This document shows positions 7,697 to 15,956 of a DNA stretch of 64,000 bases, one piece after another. The notes beneath the pieces were generated by a model. That model was given only the letters and a program-made list of their open reading frames with translations, made no database searches and was not told the origin of the DNA. Source of the DNA: Kitasatospora sp. MAP12-44 (lineage in GTDB: Bacteria; Actinomycetota; Actinomycetes; Streptomycetales; Streptomycetaceae); NCBI RefSeq assembly GCF_029892095.1, contig NZ_JARZAE010000004.1, forward strand, positions 4,774,001 through 4,838,000, in the 5' to 3' direction. The translations under genes were made by a program, and so were the position numbers. The stretch's first letter is position 1; each line of letters opens with the position of its first letter.

Positions 7697-7701
7697 GACG
7701 C

Positions 7702-7740
7702 CGCAGGCCGGGGTCGGTGGATCACCGACCCCGGCCTGCG
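7702..7740. terminator. Bidirectional terminator between asparaginase and ppa
   Basis: A perfect 18-bp stem (7702-7719 with 7723-7740) and a three-base loop GAT, placed between two convergent genes. Confidence 0.85.
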
Positions 7741-7805
7741 GGGGAAACAGAGGAAAACAGCCGTCAGGGAGCCTCGAAAGAAACGAGAACGACCGGTCGG
7801 ACGCC

Positions 7806-8297
7806 TCAGTGGGCGTCGTTCTCCTCAAGGCGCTTGATCGAGGCGACGATCTCGGCCTCGGCCTCGATGCGGCCGACCCACTCCGCGCCCTCGACCGACT
7901 TGCCGGGCTCCAGGTCCTTGTAGACCTCGAAGAAGTGCTGGATCTCCAGGCGGTCGAACTCCGACACGTGGTGGATGTCCCGCAGGTGCTCCCAGCGCGG
8001 GTCGGTGGCGGGGACGCAGAGCAGCTTGTCGTCGCCGCCGGCCTCGTCCGTCATCTTGAACATGCCGATCGCGCGGCACTTGATGAGGCAGCCGGGGAAG
8101 GTCGGCTCGTCCAGGATGACCAGGGCGTCCAGCGGGTCGCCGTCCTCGCCGAGCGTGCCCTCGACGAAGCCGTAGTCGGCCGGGTAGCGAGTCGAGGTGA
8201 AGAGCATCCGGTCCAGACGAAGGCGACCGGACTCATGGTCGACCTCGTACTTGTTGCGGGAGCCCTTCGGGATCTCGATGGTGACGTCGAACTCCAA
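7806..8297 (-). CDS. ppa: Inorganic pyrophosphatase (family I)
   Basis: A 163-residue enzyme with the family I pattern: IEIPKGSRNKYE at the N-terminus, PADYGFVEGT, and the metal-binding DGDPLDALV. It hydrolyses pyrophosphate to drive biosynthetic reactions. The start is a TTG at 8297: GGAGG lies five bases upstream (8303-8307 on the plus strand) and EFDVTIEIPKG is the family N-terminus. The same frame stays open another 200 codons upstream, but that is the antisense of dacB. Its promoter region is shared with the divergent dacB. Confidence 0.95.
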   Translation of the reverse strand: MEFDVTIEIPKGSRNKYEVDHESGRLRLDRMLFTSTRYPADYGFVEGTLGEDGDPLDALVILDEPTFPGCLIKCRAIGMFKMTDEAGGDDKLLCVPATDPRWEHLRDIHHVSEFDRLEIQHFFEVYKDLEPGKSVEGAEWVGRIEAEAEIVASIKRLEENDAH

Positions 8298-8373
8298 CGG
8301 TTCCTCCAAGGTAGGGACTGACAGAATCCAAGTGTCTCCTACGGGAGGGAGTGCTGTTGAAAGGGGATGGGCA

Positions 8374-9777
8374 GTGGCAGGGACAGGAACACGACGAGGT
8401 GCGGGAGTGGCCGTGACGGCCGCGCTCACGGGGGCCGCGCTGGTCATCGGCGGTACGGGGGCCTCGGCCACGATGGCGACCGGAGCGACGGCCGTGTCGC
8501 CGCCGCCCGCGCCCGCGGTGCTCAAGCCCGTCGGCGCCGCCGGTACGGTCGGCATCCCCAGCCCCGCGGGCCTGCTGCGGGTGCTGGCGCCGCTGCTGGC
8601 GGACAAGGCGCTGGGCACGCTGAACTTCGCGGTGAGCGACGGCGGCACCGGCCGGCTGCTGCTCGGCTCGGGCGAGGCCACCCCGGCCACCCCGGCCTCC
8701 ACCACCAAGCTGGCCACCTCGGTGGCGGCGCTCAGCCTGCTCCCGGCCGACGCCCGGATCACCACCAAGGTGGTAGCCGGCGCGACGCCCGCCGACATCA
8801 CCCTGGTCGGTGGCGGCGACCCGACGCTCAGCGCCGTGCCGGTCGCCCAGATCCGGATCGGCGGCAGCCCGGTGGACGCCGACTCCGCCCCGGCCTCGCT
8901 GATCGACCTGGCGCAGCAGACCGCGACCGCGCTCAAGGCGGCCGGCGTCACCACCGTCCGCCTCGGTTACGACACCTCGCTCTTCACCGGCCCGCCCGCG
9001 CACAAGTACAACGACGGCACCAACATCGGCCCGATGTCCGCCCTGATGGTGGACGAGGGCCGCGCCGTCCCCACCCAGGACATCGACGCCCCGGTCCGGG
9101 TCGCCGACCCGGCGGCCCAGGCGGTGGCCCGCTTCACCGACCTGCTCGGCGCCCAGGGCATCAAGGTGGACGGCAAGCCCGCCGCCACCACGGCCGCGCC
9201 GACCGCGGCGACGCTGGCCAAGGTGCAGTCGCCGACCCTGGCCCGGCTGATCGAGCGGGCGCTGACCCTCTCGGACAACACGCTGGCCGAGGCGATCGGC
9301 CGGCAGTCGGCGCTCGCCGCCCACCAGCCGGCCAGCTACCAGGGCACCGCCGCCACGACCACCGCGGAGCTCGCCAAGCTCGGCGTCCCGATGGCCGGCG
9401 TGCAGCTCAACGACGGCAGCGGGCTGAGCCTGCAGAACACCATCCCGCCGGTGGTGCTGGCCGACCTGCTGGCACTGGCCGCCTCCCCCGACCACCCGGA
9501 GCTGCGCCCGGTGCTGACCGGGATGCCGATCGGCGCCTTCACCGGGACGCTGGGCAGCCGCTTCACCGCGAGCCAGGGCTCGGCGGACGGCGCGGGCATC
9601 GTGCACGCCAAGACCGGCAGCCTCAGCGGCGTCAACACGCTGGCCGGCACGGTGGTGGACGCCGACGGGCGGCTGCTGGTGTACGCCCTGATGACCAAGA
9701 CCCCGGCCGGGGCCGACGCCGCCCGCGCGGCGATGGACCGGATCGTCGCCAAGCTCGCCTCCTGCGGCTGCAACTAG
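8374..9777 (+). CDS. dacB: D-alanyl-D-alanine carboxypeptidase/endopeptidase (PBP4, S13 family)
   Basis: A 467-residue exported penicillin-binding protein. The N-terminus (TGTRRGAG then a hydrophobic run ending TGASA) reads as a signal peptide. The active-site motifs are SxxK at 109-112 (STTK), SxN (SDN, about residue 300) and KTG (about 412). It trims or cleaves cell-wall peptide crosslinks outside the membrane. GTG start with AAGGGGA just upstream. Gene order ppa<>dacB-zincin-tilS-hpt-ftsH is the conserved actinobacterial one. Confidence 0.9.
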   Translation: MAGTGTRRGAGVAVTAALTGAALVIGGTGASATMATGATAVSPPPAPAVLKPVGAAGTVGIPSPAGLLRVLAPLLADKALGTLNFAVSDGGTGRLLLGSGEATPATPASTTKLATSVAALSLLPADARITTKVVAGATPADITLVGGGDPTLSAVPVAQIRIGGSPVDADSAPASLIDLAQQTATALKAAGVTTVRLGYDTSLFTGPPAHKYNDGTNIGPMSALMVDEGRAVPTQDIDAPVRVADPAAQAVARFTDLLGAQGIKVDGKPAATTAAPTAATLAKVQSPTLARLIERALTLSDNTLAEAIGRQSALAAHQPASYQGTAATTTAELAKLGVPMAGVQLNDGSGLSLQNTIPPVVLADLLALAASPDHPELRPVLTGMPIGAFTGTLGSRFTASQGSADGAGIVHAKTGSLSGVNTLAGTVVDADGRLLVYALMTKTPAGADAARAAMDRIVAKLASCGCN

Positions 9778-9831
9778 CTGTACTAGCCGCAAGGGGTGGG
9801 GGCGAAGACCCGGAGCACGTACGGTGAGGGC

Positions 9832-10995
9832 ATGACGAGCGCGAGCGGCGGTGCGGACATGGTCGACTGGAATCTCGCGGTCGCGACGGCGACCCGGCTG
9901 GCCCGGCCGGGGCCGCAGGTGACCAGGGACGAGGCCCGCGCGGTGGTGGCCGAGCTGCGCGAGCACGCCCGGGTGGCCGAGGGCGCGGTCCGCGAGTACA
10001 CCGGCATGCGCTCGACCAGCCTGAGCGCCGATGGCGCGGCGCCGGTCCTGGTGGTGGACCGGCCGGGCTGGGTGCGCGCCAACATCGCGGGCTTCCGGAC
10101 GGTGATCCGACCGCTGGAGCAGAAGCTGATGGCCCGTCGCGCGGTCACCCCGGGCGGTGCGCTGCTCAGCGCGATGGGCGAGAAGGTCACCGGCGTCGAG
10201 GTCGGCGCCGTGCTGGCGCTGCTGTCCGGCAAGGTGCTCGGCCAGTACGAGACCTTCGCCGCCGCCGAGCCCGAGCGGGCCGTCCCGCACACCCCCGACA
10301 GTCCGGCCGGCCTCTTCGACCAGCCCCGGCTCGGCCCTGACCAGCCGGGCCCCGGCCGCCTGCTGCTGGTCGCCCCGAACATCGTCCAGGTCGAGCGGGA
10401 GCTGGACGTCCACCCGCACGACTTCCGGCTCTGGGTCTGCCTGCACGAGGAGACCCACCGCACCCAGTTCACCGCGGTGCCCTGGCTGCGCGACCACGTC
10501 CAGTCGGAGGTGCAGTCCTTCCTCGCCGAGACCGACATCGAGCCGACGGCGCTGCTGGAACGGCTGCGCGAGGTGCTGGCGCCGAGCGGCGAGCGGGCGC
10601 AGCGCGACACCCTGCTCGAAGTGGTCCAGACGCCCGCCCAGCGCGAGATCCTGAACCGGCTGACCGCCGTGATGTCGCTGCTCGAAGGCCACGCGGATGT
10701 GGTGATGGACGGCGTCGGCCCGAGTGTGGTGCCCAGCGTGGGCGAGATCCGGGAGAAGTTCCAGCGCCGCCGCGACAAGGGCGCCAACCGCCTGGACCTG
10801 CTGCTGCGCCGCCTGCTGGGGATGGACGCCAAGCTGCGCCAGTACCAGGACGGCGCGGTCTTCGTGCGCGGCGTGGTGGACCGGATCGGGATGGACGGCT
10901 TCAACCGGGTGTGGACCTCGCCGAACACCCTCCCGACCAAGGACGAGATCCACAACCCGTCCGCCTGGGTGGCCCGGGTCGGACGCCAGTCCTAG
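9832..10995 (+). CDS. Zinc-dependent metalloprotease-like protein (DUF2342 family)
   Basis: A 387-residue protein with an HExxH zincin motif (HEETH, from about residue 205) followed by a conserved EGHADVVMDG segment that probably gives the third ligand. It belongs to the actinobacterial DUF2342/zincin-like family, sometimes annotated as F420-biosynthesis-associated because of gene order in some genomes. Substrate and role are unknown. There is no signal peptide. It sits between dacB and tilS, as in related genomes. Confidence 0.82.
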   Translation: MTSASGGADMVDWNLAVATATRLARPGPQVTRDEARAVVAELREHARVAEGAVREYTGMRSTSLSADGAAPVLVVDRPGWVRANIAGFRTVIRPLEQKLMARRAVTPGGALLSAMGEKVTGVEVGAVLALLSGKVLGQYETFAAAEPERAVPHTPDSPAGLFDQPRLGPDQPGPGRLLLVAPNIVQVERELDVHPHDFRLWVCLHEETHRTQFTAVPWLRDHVQSEVQSFLAETDIEPTALLERLREVLAPSGERAQRDTLLEVVQTPAQREILNRLTAVMSLLEGHADVVMDGVGPSVVPSVGEIREKFQRRRDKGANRLDLLLRRLLGMDAKLRQYQDGAVFVRGVVDRIGMDGFNRVWTSPNTLPTKDEIHNPSAWVARVGRQS

Positions 10996-11004
10996 TCGAA
11001 GCCC

Positions 11005-11055
11005 CGGACGGGTGAGCGGGCGGTGTGCAGATACGTTTCTTCATTCACCCGTCCG
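11005..11055 (+). terminator. Hairpin after the zincin gene
   Basis: CGGACGGGTGA (11005-11015) pairs perfectly with TCACCCGTCCG (11045-11055) across a 29-base loop, in the gap before tilS. Confidence 0.6.
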
Positions 11056-11191
11056 TGGGACGGTGGTCGTACCGGTGGCGCGGGTGGCCCGACCGCGGCC
11101 GCACTTCTGCGACGATCTGTGAGCATCTGGTAACGGGCTGCTACCGGCGCCGCCGGTCGCGTGCCCGCCCCCCGCAGAGGAGTTGCTTACC

Positions 11192-12334
11192 GTGGGTCCA
11201 CACCCCGCTGTCGCGGCGATACGCCTGGCCGTCCGCCGTGCCCTGGTCGATCTCGTGGCCGAGACCGGCACCGCCTTCACCGCCCCGACCGCCGCCCAGG
11301 TGCCCGCCGCGGCCGGCGCCGCGGCCACCGCGACGGCCACTGCCACCGTGCTGATCGGCAACGCCCGGCGCCACCCCTCCGGCCTGCCGCGCACCCCCGC
11401 CGCCCCCGGCTCACCGCTCGTCCTGGTCGCCGTCAGCGGCGGCGCGGACTCCATGGCGCTGGCCACCGCCACCGCCTTCGAGGCCCCCAAGCTCGGCCTG
11501 CGGGTCGGCGCCGTCACCATCGACCACGGCCTGCAGGACGGCTCCGCCGACCGCGCCCAGCAGGTGGTGGAGCGGCTGCGCGCGCTCGGCCTGGACCCGG
11601 TGGAGGCCGTGCCGGTCCGGGTCGGCCGCCAGGGCGGCCCCGAGGCCGCCGCCCGGGACGCCCGCTATGCCGCGCTGGACGAGGCCGCCGAGCGCCTCCA
11701 GGCGCTGGCCGTCTTCCTCGGCCACACCCGCGACGACCAGGCCGAGACCGTACTGCTTGGCCTGGCCCGCGGCTCCGGCGCCCGCTCGCTGGCCGGTATG
11801 CCCGCGCAGAAGGGCCGCTACCGCCGCCCGCTGCTCGACCTCGACCGCTCGGCCACCCGGCAGGCCTGCGCCGCGCAGTCCATCCCGGTCTGGGACGACC
11901 CGCACAACATGGATCCCGCCTACACCCGCTCCCGGGTCCGCCACGAGGTGCTGCCGGTGCTGGAGAAGCACCTGGGCGGCGGCGTGGTTCAGGCGCTGGC
12001 CCGCACCGCCCGACTGTTCCGGGACGACGCCGACGCCCTCGACCAGTGGGCCGCGACGGTCGAGCGGGACCTCTCCCGACGTGATCTGCGCGACGGTGGC
12101 GGCGAGCTGGACGCCGTGAAGCTCGCCGAGCTGCCCTCCGCCGTACGGCGCCGGGTGCTGCGCCGGACCGCGCTGCGGGCGGGCTGCCCGGCCGGTGATC
12201 TCTTCGCCCGGCACCTGGAAACGGTGGATCTGCTGGTCACCGGCTGGCGCGGCCAGGGGCCGCTGCACCTACCCGGGGGGGTCGAGGTCACCCGAAGGTG
12301 TGGCAACCTGGTGTTTCGGCGGCAGGGCGACTGA
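11192..12334 (+). CDS. tilS: tRNA(Ile)-lysidine synthetase
   Basis: A 380-residue PP-loop ATPase. The SGGADS loop lies at about residues 82-87, followed by the TIDHGLQ strand and the GHTRDDQAETVLL motif. It converts C34 of the AUA-reading tRNA-Ile to lysidine, with lysine and ATP, in the cytoplasm. GTG start with AGAGGAG nine bases upstream; a TTG at 11183 has no room for a ribosome site. The first 70 residues are Ala/Thr-rich and look like a poorly conserved extension. hpt follows after 43 bases. Confidence 0.92.
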   Translation: MGPHPAVAAIRLAVRRALVDLVAETGTAFTAPTAAQVPAAAGAAATATATATVLIGNARRHPSGLPRTPAAPGSPLVLVAVSGGADSMALATATAFEAPKLGLRVGAVTIDHGLQDGSADRAQQVVERLRALGLDPVEAVPVRVGRQGGPEAAARDARYAALDEAAERLQALAVFLGHTRDDQAETVLLGLARGSGARSLAGMPAQKGRYRRPLLDLDRSATRQACAAQSIPVWDDPHNMDPAYTRSRVRHEVLPVLEKHLGGGVVQALARTARLFRDDADALDQWAATVERDLSRRDLRDGGGELDAVKLAELPSAVRRRVLRRTALRAGCPAGDLFARHLETVDLLVTGWRGQGPLHLPGGVEVTRRCGNLVFRRQGD

Positions 12335-12377
12335 CGCCGAAACAACAGGACCACGAACACTTGAGGACGTACTCCCG

Positions 12378-12932
12378 GTGGACGACAAGGACATGGGCGC
12401 CGACCTGGCGAAGGTGCTCATCAGCAAGGACGAGATCGACGCCAAGCTCCTGGAGCTGGCCGAGCGCATCGACCGGGACTATGCCGGGAAGGACCTGCTG
12501 ATCGTCGGCGTCCTCAAGGGCGCCGTGATGGTCATGGCGGACCTCGCCCGGGCCCTGCACTCCCAGGTGACGATGGACTGGATGGCCGTCTCCTCGTACG
12601 GCATGGGCACCAAGTCCTCCGGCGTGGTGCGGATCCTCAAGGACCTCGACACCGACATCGCCGGTCGGGACGTGCTGATCGTCGAGGACATCATCGACTC
12701 CGGTCTGACCCTCTCCTGGCTGCTCGGCAACCTGGGTTCGCGCGGGCCGGCCTCGCTGGAGGTGTGCACCCTGCTGCGCAAGCCGGATGCCGCCAAGGTC
12801 GAGATCGACGTCAAGTACGTCGGCTTCGACATCCCGAACGAGTTCGTCGTCGGATACGGCCTGGACTACGCGGAGAAGCTCCGCAACCTGCCGTTCATCG
12901 GTACGCTCGCCCCACACGTCTACGGCGGCTGA
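12378..12932 (+). CDS. hpt: Hypoxanthine phosphoribosyltransferase
   Basis: A 184-residue purine-salvage enzyme with the PRPP-binding loop VLIVEDIIDSGLTL and the flexible-loop residues SSYGMGTKSSG. It makes IMP or GMP from hypoxanthine or guanine and PRPP. GTG start with GAGGAC nine bases before it; an ATG five codons in is an alternative. hpt next to tilS and ftsH is a widely conserved order. Confidence 0.93.
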   Translation: MDDKDMGADLAKVLISKDEIDAKLLELAERIDRDYAGKDLLIVGVLKGAVMVMADLARALHSQVTMDWMAVSSYGMGTKSSGVVRILKDLDTDIAGRDVLIVEDIIDSGLTLSWLLGNLGSRGPASLEVCTLLRKPDAAKVEIDVKYVGFDIPNEFVVGYGLDYAEKLRNLPFIGTLAPHVYGG

Positions 12933-12969
12933 CCCAGAAGCCGTAGAACCGTAGAACAGGGAACAGTCT

Positions 12970-12994
12970 GCCGACCCCACCCGTTGGAGTCGGC
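12970..12994 (+). terminator. Probable terminator after hpt
   Basis: GCCGAC (12970-12975) pairs with GTCGGC (12989-12994), extended by CCA/TGG across one mismatch. It lies shortly after the hpt stop and before the ftsH promoter region. Confidence 0.45.
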
Positions 12995-13165
12995 GAACGG
13001 ACAACTCCACAGGCCGTACCACGTCGCGCTGCCACAGGGCGGGGCACCACTGCTGTACGGTCAAATTACCCGCTCTTCGTACGACTCCCAGCCGACTGGG
13101 GCGGGGTGCGAATGCACATACCGGATGCGCCGACGGCCGAGAGCCGTGCAGCGCCGTTGAGTGGC

Positions 13166-13199
13166 AGGAGGGACGGGGCGGCAACGCCCCGCATGGATG
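13166..13199 (+). promoter_or_regulatory. ftsH start region: Shine-Dalgarno and ATG bridged by a GNRA hairpin
   Basis: A full AGGAGG (13166-13171) lies 25 bases before the in-frame ATG at 13197, too far for normal use. Between them GGGGCG (13175-13180) pairs perfectly with CGCCCC (13185-13190) around the tetraloop GCAA. If this hairpin forms, the effective spacing falls to about nine bases. The same mechanism is known for phage T4 gene 38. An in-frame GTG at 13161 is the alternative start but has a poor ribosome site. Confidence 0.5.
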
Positions 13200-15245
13200 G
13201 ACGTCAAGCGATACTTCCGCGCGCCGATCGCATGGATCCTCCTGGCCGTCGTCGCCGTCATTGTGCTGATGAACGTCGTTTCTGACTCAAACGGCTACAA
13301 GACGGTGGACACCGGCCAGGTCGTTGCAGCGATCGACGCGGGCCAGGTCAAGCAAGCTCAGATCACCACCGGTGATTCCAACACCGTCAAGATCGAACTG
13401 AACCCCGGAGCCACGCTCACCAACGCCGGCTCGGGCGGCAAGACCCCCTCCGGCACCAAGTTCCAGGCCTCCTACATCGGGGACCAGGGCAAGGACCTCG
13501 CAGCCACGCTGCAGAGCCAGGTGGACAAGGGCACGCTGCCGCAGGGCTACACGATCAGCCCGGAGAAGCAGTCGACCTTCGTCAGCCTGCTGCTCTCGAT
13601 GCTGCCCATCGTGATCATCGTGCTGGTCTTCCTCTTCCTGATGAACCAGATGCAGGGTGGCGGCTCGCGGGTCATGCAGTTCGGCAAGTCCAAGGCCAAG
13701 CTGCTCACCAAGGACACCCCGAAGACCACCTTCGCGGATGTCGCCGGTGCGGACGAGGCGGTCGAGGAGCTCCACGAGATCAAGGAGTTCCTGCAGGAGC
13801 CGGCCAAGTTCCAGGCCGTCGGCGCCAAGATCCCCAAGGGTGTGCTGCTCTACGGCCCGCCCGGAACCGGTAAGACCCTGCTGGCCCGCGCCGTGGCCGG
13901 CGAGGCCGGCGTGCCGTTCTACTCGATCTCCGGCTCCGACTTCGTCGAGATGTTCGTGGGTGTCGGCGCCAGCCGGGTCCGCGACCTCTTCGAGCAGGCC
14001 AAGGCGAACGCCCCGGCGATCGTCTTCGTCGACGAGATCGACGCCGTCGGCCGGCACCGCGGTGCGGGCCTCGGCGGTGGCCACGACGAGCGTGAGCAGA
14101 CCCTCAACCAGCTGCTGGTCGAGATGGACGGCTTCGACGTCAAGGGCGGCGTGATCCTGATCGCCGCCACCAACCGCCCGGACATCCTGGACCCGGCGCT
14201 GCTGCGCCCGGGCCGCTTCGACCGGCAGATCGCGGTCGAGCGCCCCGACCTGCAGGGCCGCCTTGACATCCTCAAGGTGCACCAGAAGGGCAAGCCGGTC
14301 GCGCCGGACGTCGACCTGCGGGCCGTCGCCAAGCGCACCCCGGGCTTCACCGGTGCGGACCTGGCGAACGTCCTCAACGAGGCCGCGCTGCTGACTGCCC
14401 GCTCCGACAAGAAGCTGGTCGACAACTTCACGCTGGACGAGGCGATCGACCGCGTCGTGGCCGGCCCGCAGAAGCGGACCCGGATCATGTCGGAGAAGGA
14501 GAAGAAGATCACCGCGTACCACGAGGGCGGACACGCCCTGGTCGCGGCGGCTTCTCCGAACAGCGATCCGGTGCACAAGATCACCATCCTGTCCCGCGGT
14601 CGGGCGCTCGGCTACACCATGGTGCTGCCGGACGAGGACAAGTACTCGACCACGCGCAACGAGATGCTCGACCAGCTGGCGTACATGCTGGGCGGGCGCG
14701 CGGCGGAGGAGCTGGTCTTCCACGACCCGACCACCGGCGCCTCGAACGACATCGAGAAGGCCACCGCCACGGCCCGGGCCATGGTCACCCAGTACGGGAT
14801 GACCGAGCGGCTCGGCGCGATCAAGTTCGGTTCGGACAACTCCGAGCCGTTCCTGGGCCGCGACATGGGCCACCAGCGCGACTACTCGGAAGAGGTCGCC
14901 GGGCTGGTCGACGAAGAGGTCAAGAAGCTCATCGAGAACGCCCACAACGAGGCCTGGGAGATCCTGGTCGAGAACCGGGACGTGCTCGACAACCTCGTTC
15001 TGGAGCTCCTTGAGAAGGAGACCCTCAACAAGGAGCAGATCGCCGAGATCTTCAAGTCGATCGTCCGCCGTCCGGCGCGGCCGGCCTGGACGGGCTCCTC
15101 CCGTCGCACGCCGTCCACCCGGCCGCCGGTGCAGTCCCCCAAGGAGCTGGCGCTGACCAACGGCGCGGCCGCCTCCCTGGAGGGCGCCCCGGTCGACATC
15201 GTCAAGCTGCCGCCGGTCATCGGCGACAGTGCCGGCGAGAGCTGA
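13197..15245 (+). CDS. ftsH: ATP-dependent zinc metalloprotease FtsH
   Basis: A 682-residue membrane protease. Two membrane helices (about 12-30 and 132-152) flank an extracytoplasmic domain. Then come the AAA module with Walker A GPPGTGKT (about 220), Walker B VFVDEID (about 275) and the second region of homology, and the protease domain with HEGGH (about 442). It removes unassembled membrane proteins and short-lived regulators at the inner face of the membrane. The C-terminal tail after ALNxEQIAEIFKS-type sequence is Pro/Arg-rich. The start is discussed under the upstream hairpin. Confidence 0.95.
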   Translation: MDVKRYFRAPIAWILLAVVAVIVLMNVVSDSNGYKTVDTGQVVAAIDAGQVKQAQITTGDSNTVKIELNPGATLTNAGSGGKTPSGTKFQASYIGDQGKDLAATLQSQVDKGTLPQGYTISPEKQSTFVSLLLSMLPIVIIVLVFLFLMNQMQGGGSRVMQFGKSKAKLLTKDTPKTTFADVAGADEAVEELHEIKEFLQEPAKFQAVGAKIPKGVLLYGPPGTGKTLLARAVAGEAGVPFYSISGSDFVEMFVGVGASRVRDLFEQAKANAPAIVFVDEIDAVGRHRGAGLGGGHDEREQTLNQLLVEMDGFDVKGGVILIAATNRPDILDPALLRPGRFDRQIAVERPDLQGRLDILKVHQKGKPVAPDVDLRAVAKRTPGFTGADLANVLNEAALLTARSDKKLVDNFTLDEAIDRVVAGPQKRTRIMSEKEKKITAYHEGGHALVAAASPNSDPVHKITILSRGRALGYTMVLPDEDKYSTTRNEMLDQLAYMLGGRAAEELVFHDPTTGASNDIEKATATARAMVTQYGMTERLGAIKFGSDNSEPFLGRDMGHQRDYSEEVAGLVDEEVKKLIENAHNEAWEILVENRDVLDNLVLELLEKETLNKEQIAEIFKSIVRRPARPAWTGSSRRTPSTRPPVQSPKELALTNGAAASLEGAPVDIVKLPPVIGDSAGES

Positions 15246-15261
15246 CCGACCGTACGGAATG

Positions 15262-15303
15262 GATGCCGCGTCCCCGGGGTTTGTACCCTGGAGGCGCGGC
15301 ATC
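15262..15303 (+). terminator. Hairpin in the ftsH-folE gap
   Basis: GATGCCGCG (15262-15270) pairs perfectly with CGCGGCATC (15295-15303); an inner GGGT/ACCC pairing is also possible. It could terminate ftsH transcription or adjust folE expression. There is no T run. Confidence 0.45.
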
Positions 15304-15345
15304 TCTGCTGCTCAGCACTCATCCCACAGCTATTGCGAGGCTCGC

Positions 15346-15951
15346 ATGATCGACCCGGTGACGCTCGACGGTCAGTCCGCCATCGGTACCTTCGACCAGA
15401 AGCGGGCCGAGAACGCGATCCGCGAGCTACTGCTGGCCGTGGGTGAGGACCCGGACCGGGAGGGACTGATGGAGACGCCGGCGCGGGTGGCGCGGGCGTA
15501 CAAGGAGATATTCTCCGGCCTCTGGCAGGAGCCCGAGGACGTCCTGACCACCACCTTCGACCTGGGCCACGACGAGATGGTGCTGGTCAAGGACATCGAG
15601 CTGACCTCGGTCTGCGAGCACCACCTGGTGCCGTTCCGCGGGGTCGCCCACGTCGGCTACATCCCCTCGATCAGCGGCAAGATCACTGGGCTCTCCAAGC
15701 TGGCCCGGCTGGTCGACGTCTACGCCCGCCGCCCGCAGGTGCAGGAGCGGCTGACCAGCCAGGTGGCCGACGCGCTGATGCGGATCCTGGAGCCGCGCGG
15801 CGCGATCGTGGTCGTCGAGTGCGAGCACATGTGCATGTCGATGCGCGGCATCCGCAAGCCGGGCGCCAAGACCATCACCTCGTGCGTCCGGGGCCAGCTG
15901 CGCGACCCCGCGACCCGCGCCGAGGCGATGAGCCTGATCATCGGCCGCTGA
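15346..15951 (+). CDS. folE: GTP cyclohydrolase I
   Basis: A 201-residue enzyme that makes 7,8-dihydroneopterin triphosphate from GTP, the first step of folate synthesis. The zinc and substrate motifs SVCEHHLVPF, GKITGLSKLARLV and the ECEHMCMSMRG segment are all present. ATG start with GAGG five bases upstream. It heads the folate gene group here (folE, then folP, folB and folK 3.4-6 kb on), separated by the esterase and MprF-like genes. Confidence 0.96.
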   Translation: MIDPVTLDGQSAIGTFDQKRAENAIRELLLAVGEDPDREGLMETPARVARAYKEIFSGLWQEPEDVLTTTFDLGHDEMVLVKDIELTSVCEHHLVPFRGVAHVGYIPSISGKITGLSKLARLVDVYARRPQVQERLTSQVADALMRILEPRGAIVVVECEHMCMSMRGIRKPGAKTITSCVRGQLRDPATRAEAMSLIIGR

Positions 15952-15956
15952 GCAGC

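Noticed and set aside
5861..7828. 655-codon minus-strand frame over rsiG and asparaginase
   Set aside because: Antisense shadow; no motif, and the plus strand carries exact RsiG and asparaginase signatures.
8233..10953. 906-codon minus-strand frame across dacB and the zincin gene
   Set aside because: Low-complexity His/Gly/Arg/Leu translation typical of antisense frames in GC-rich genes; the plus-strand genes have full family motifs.
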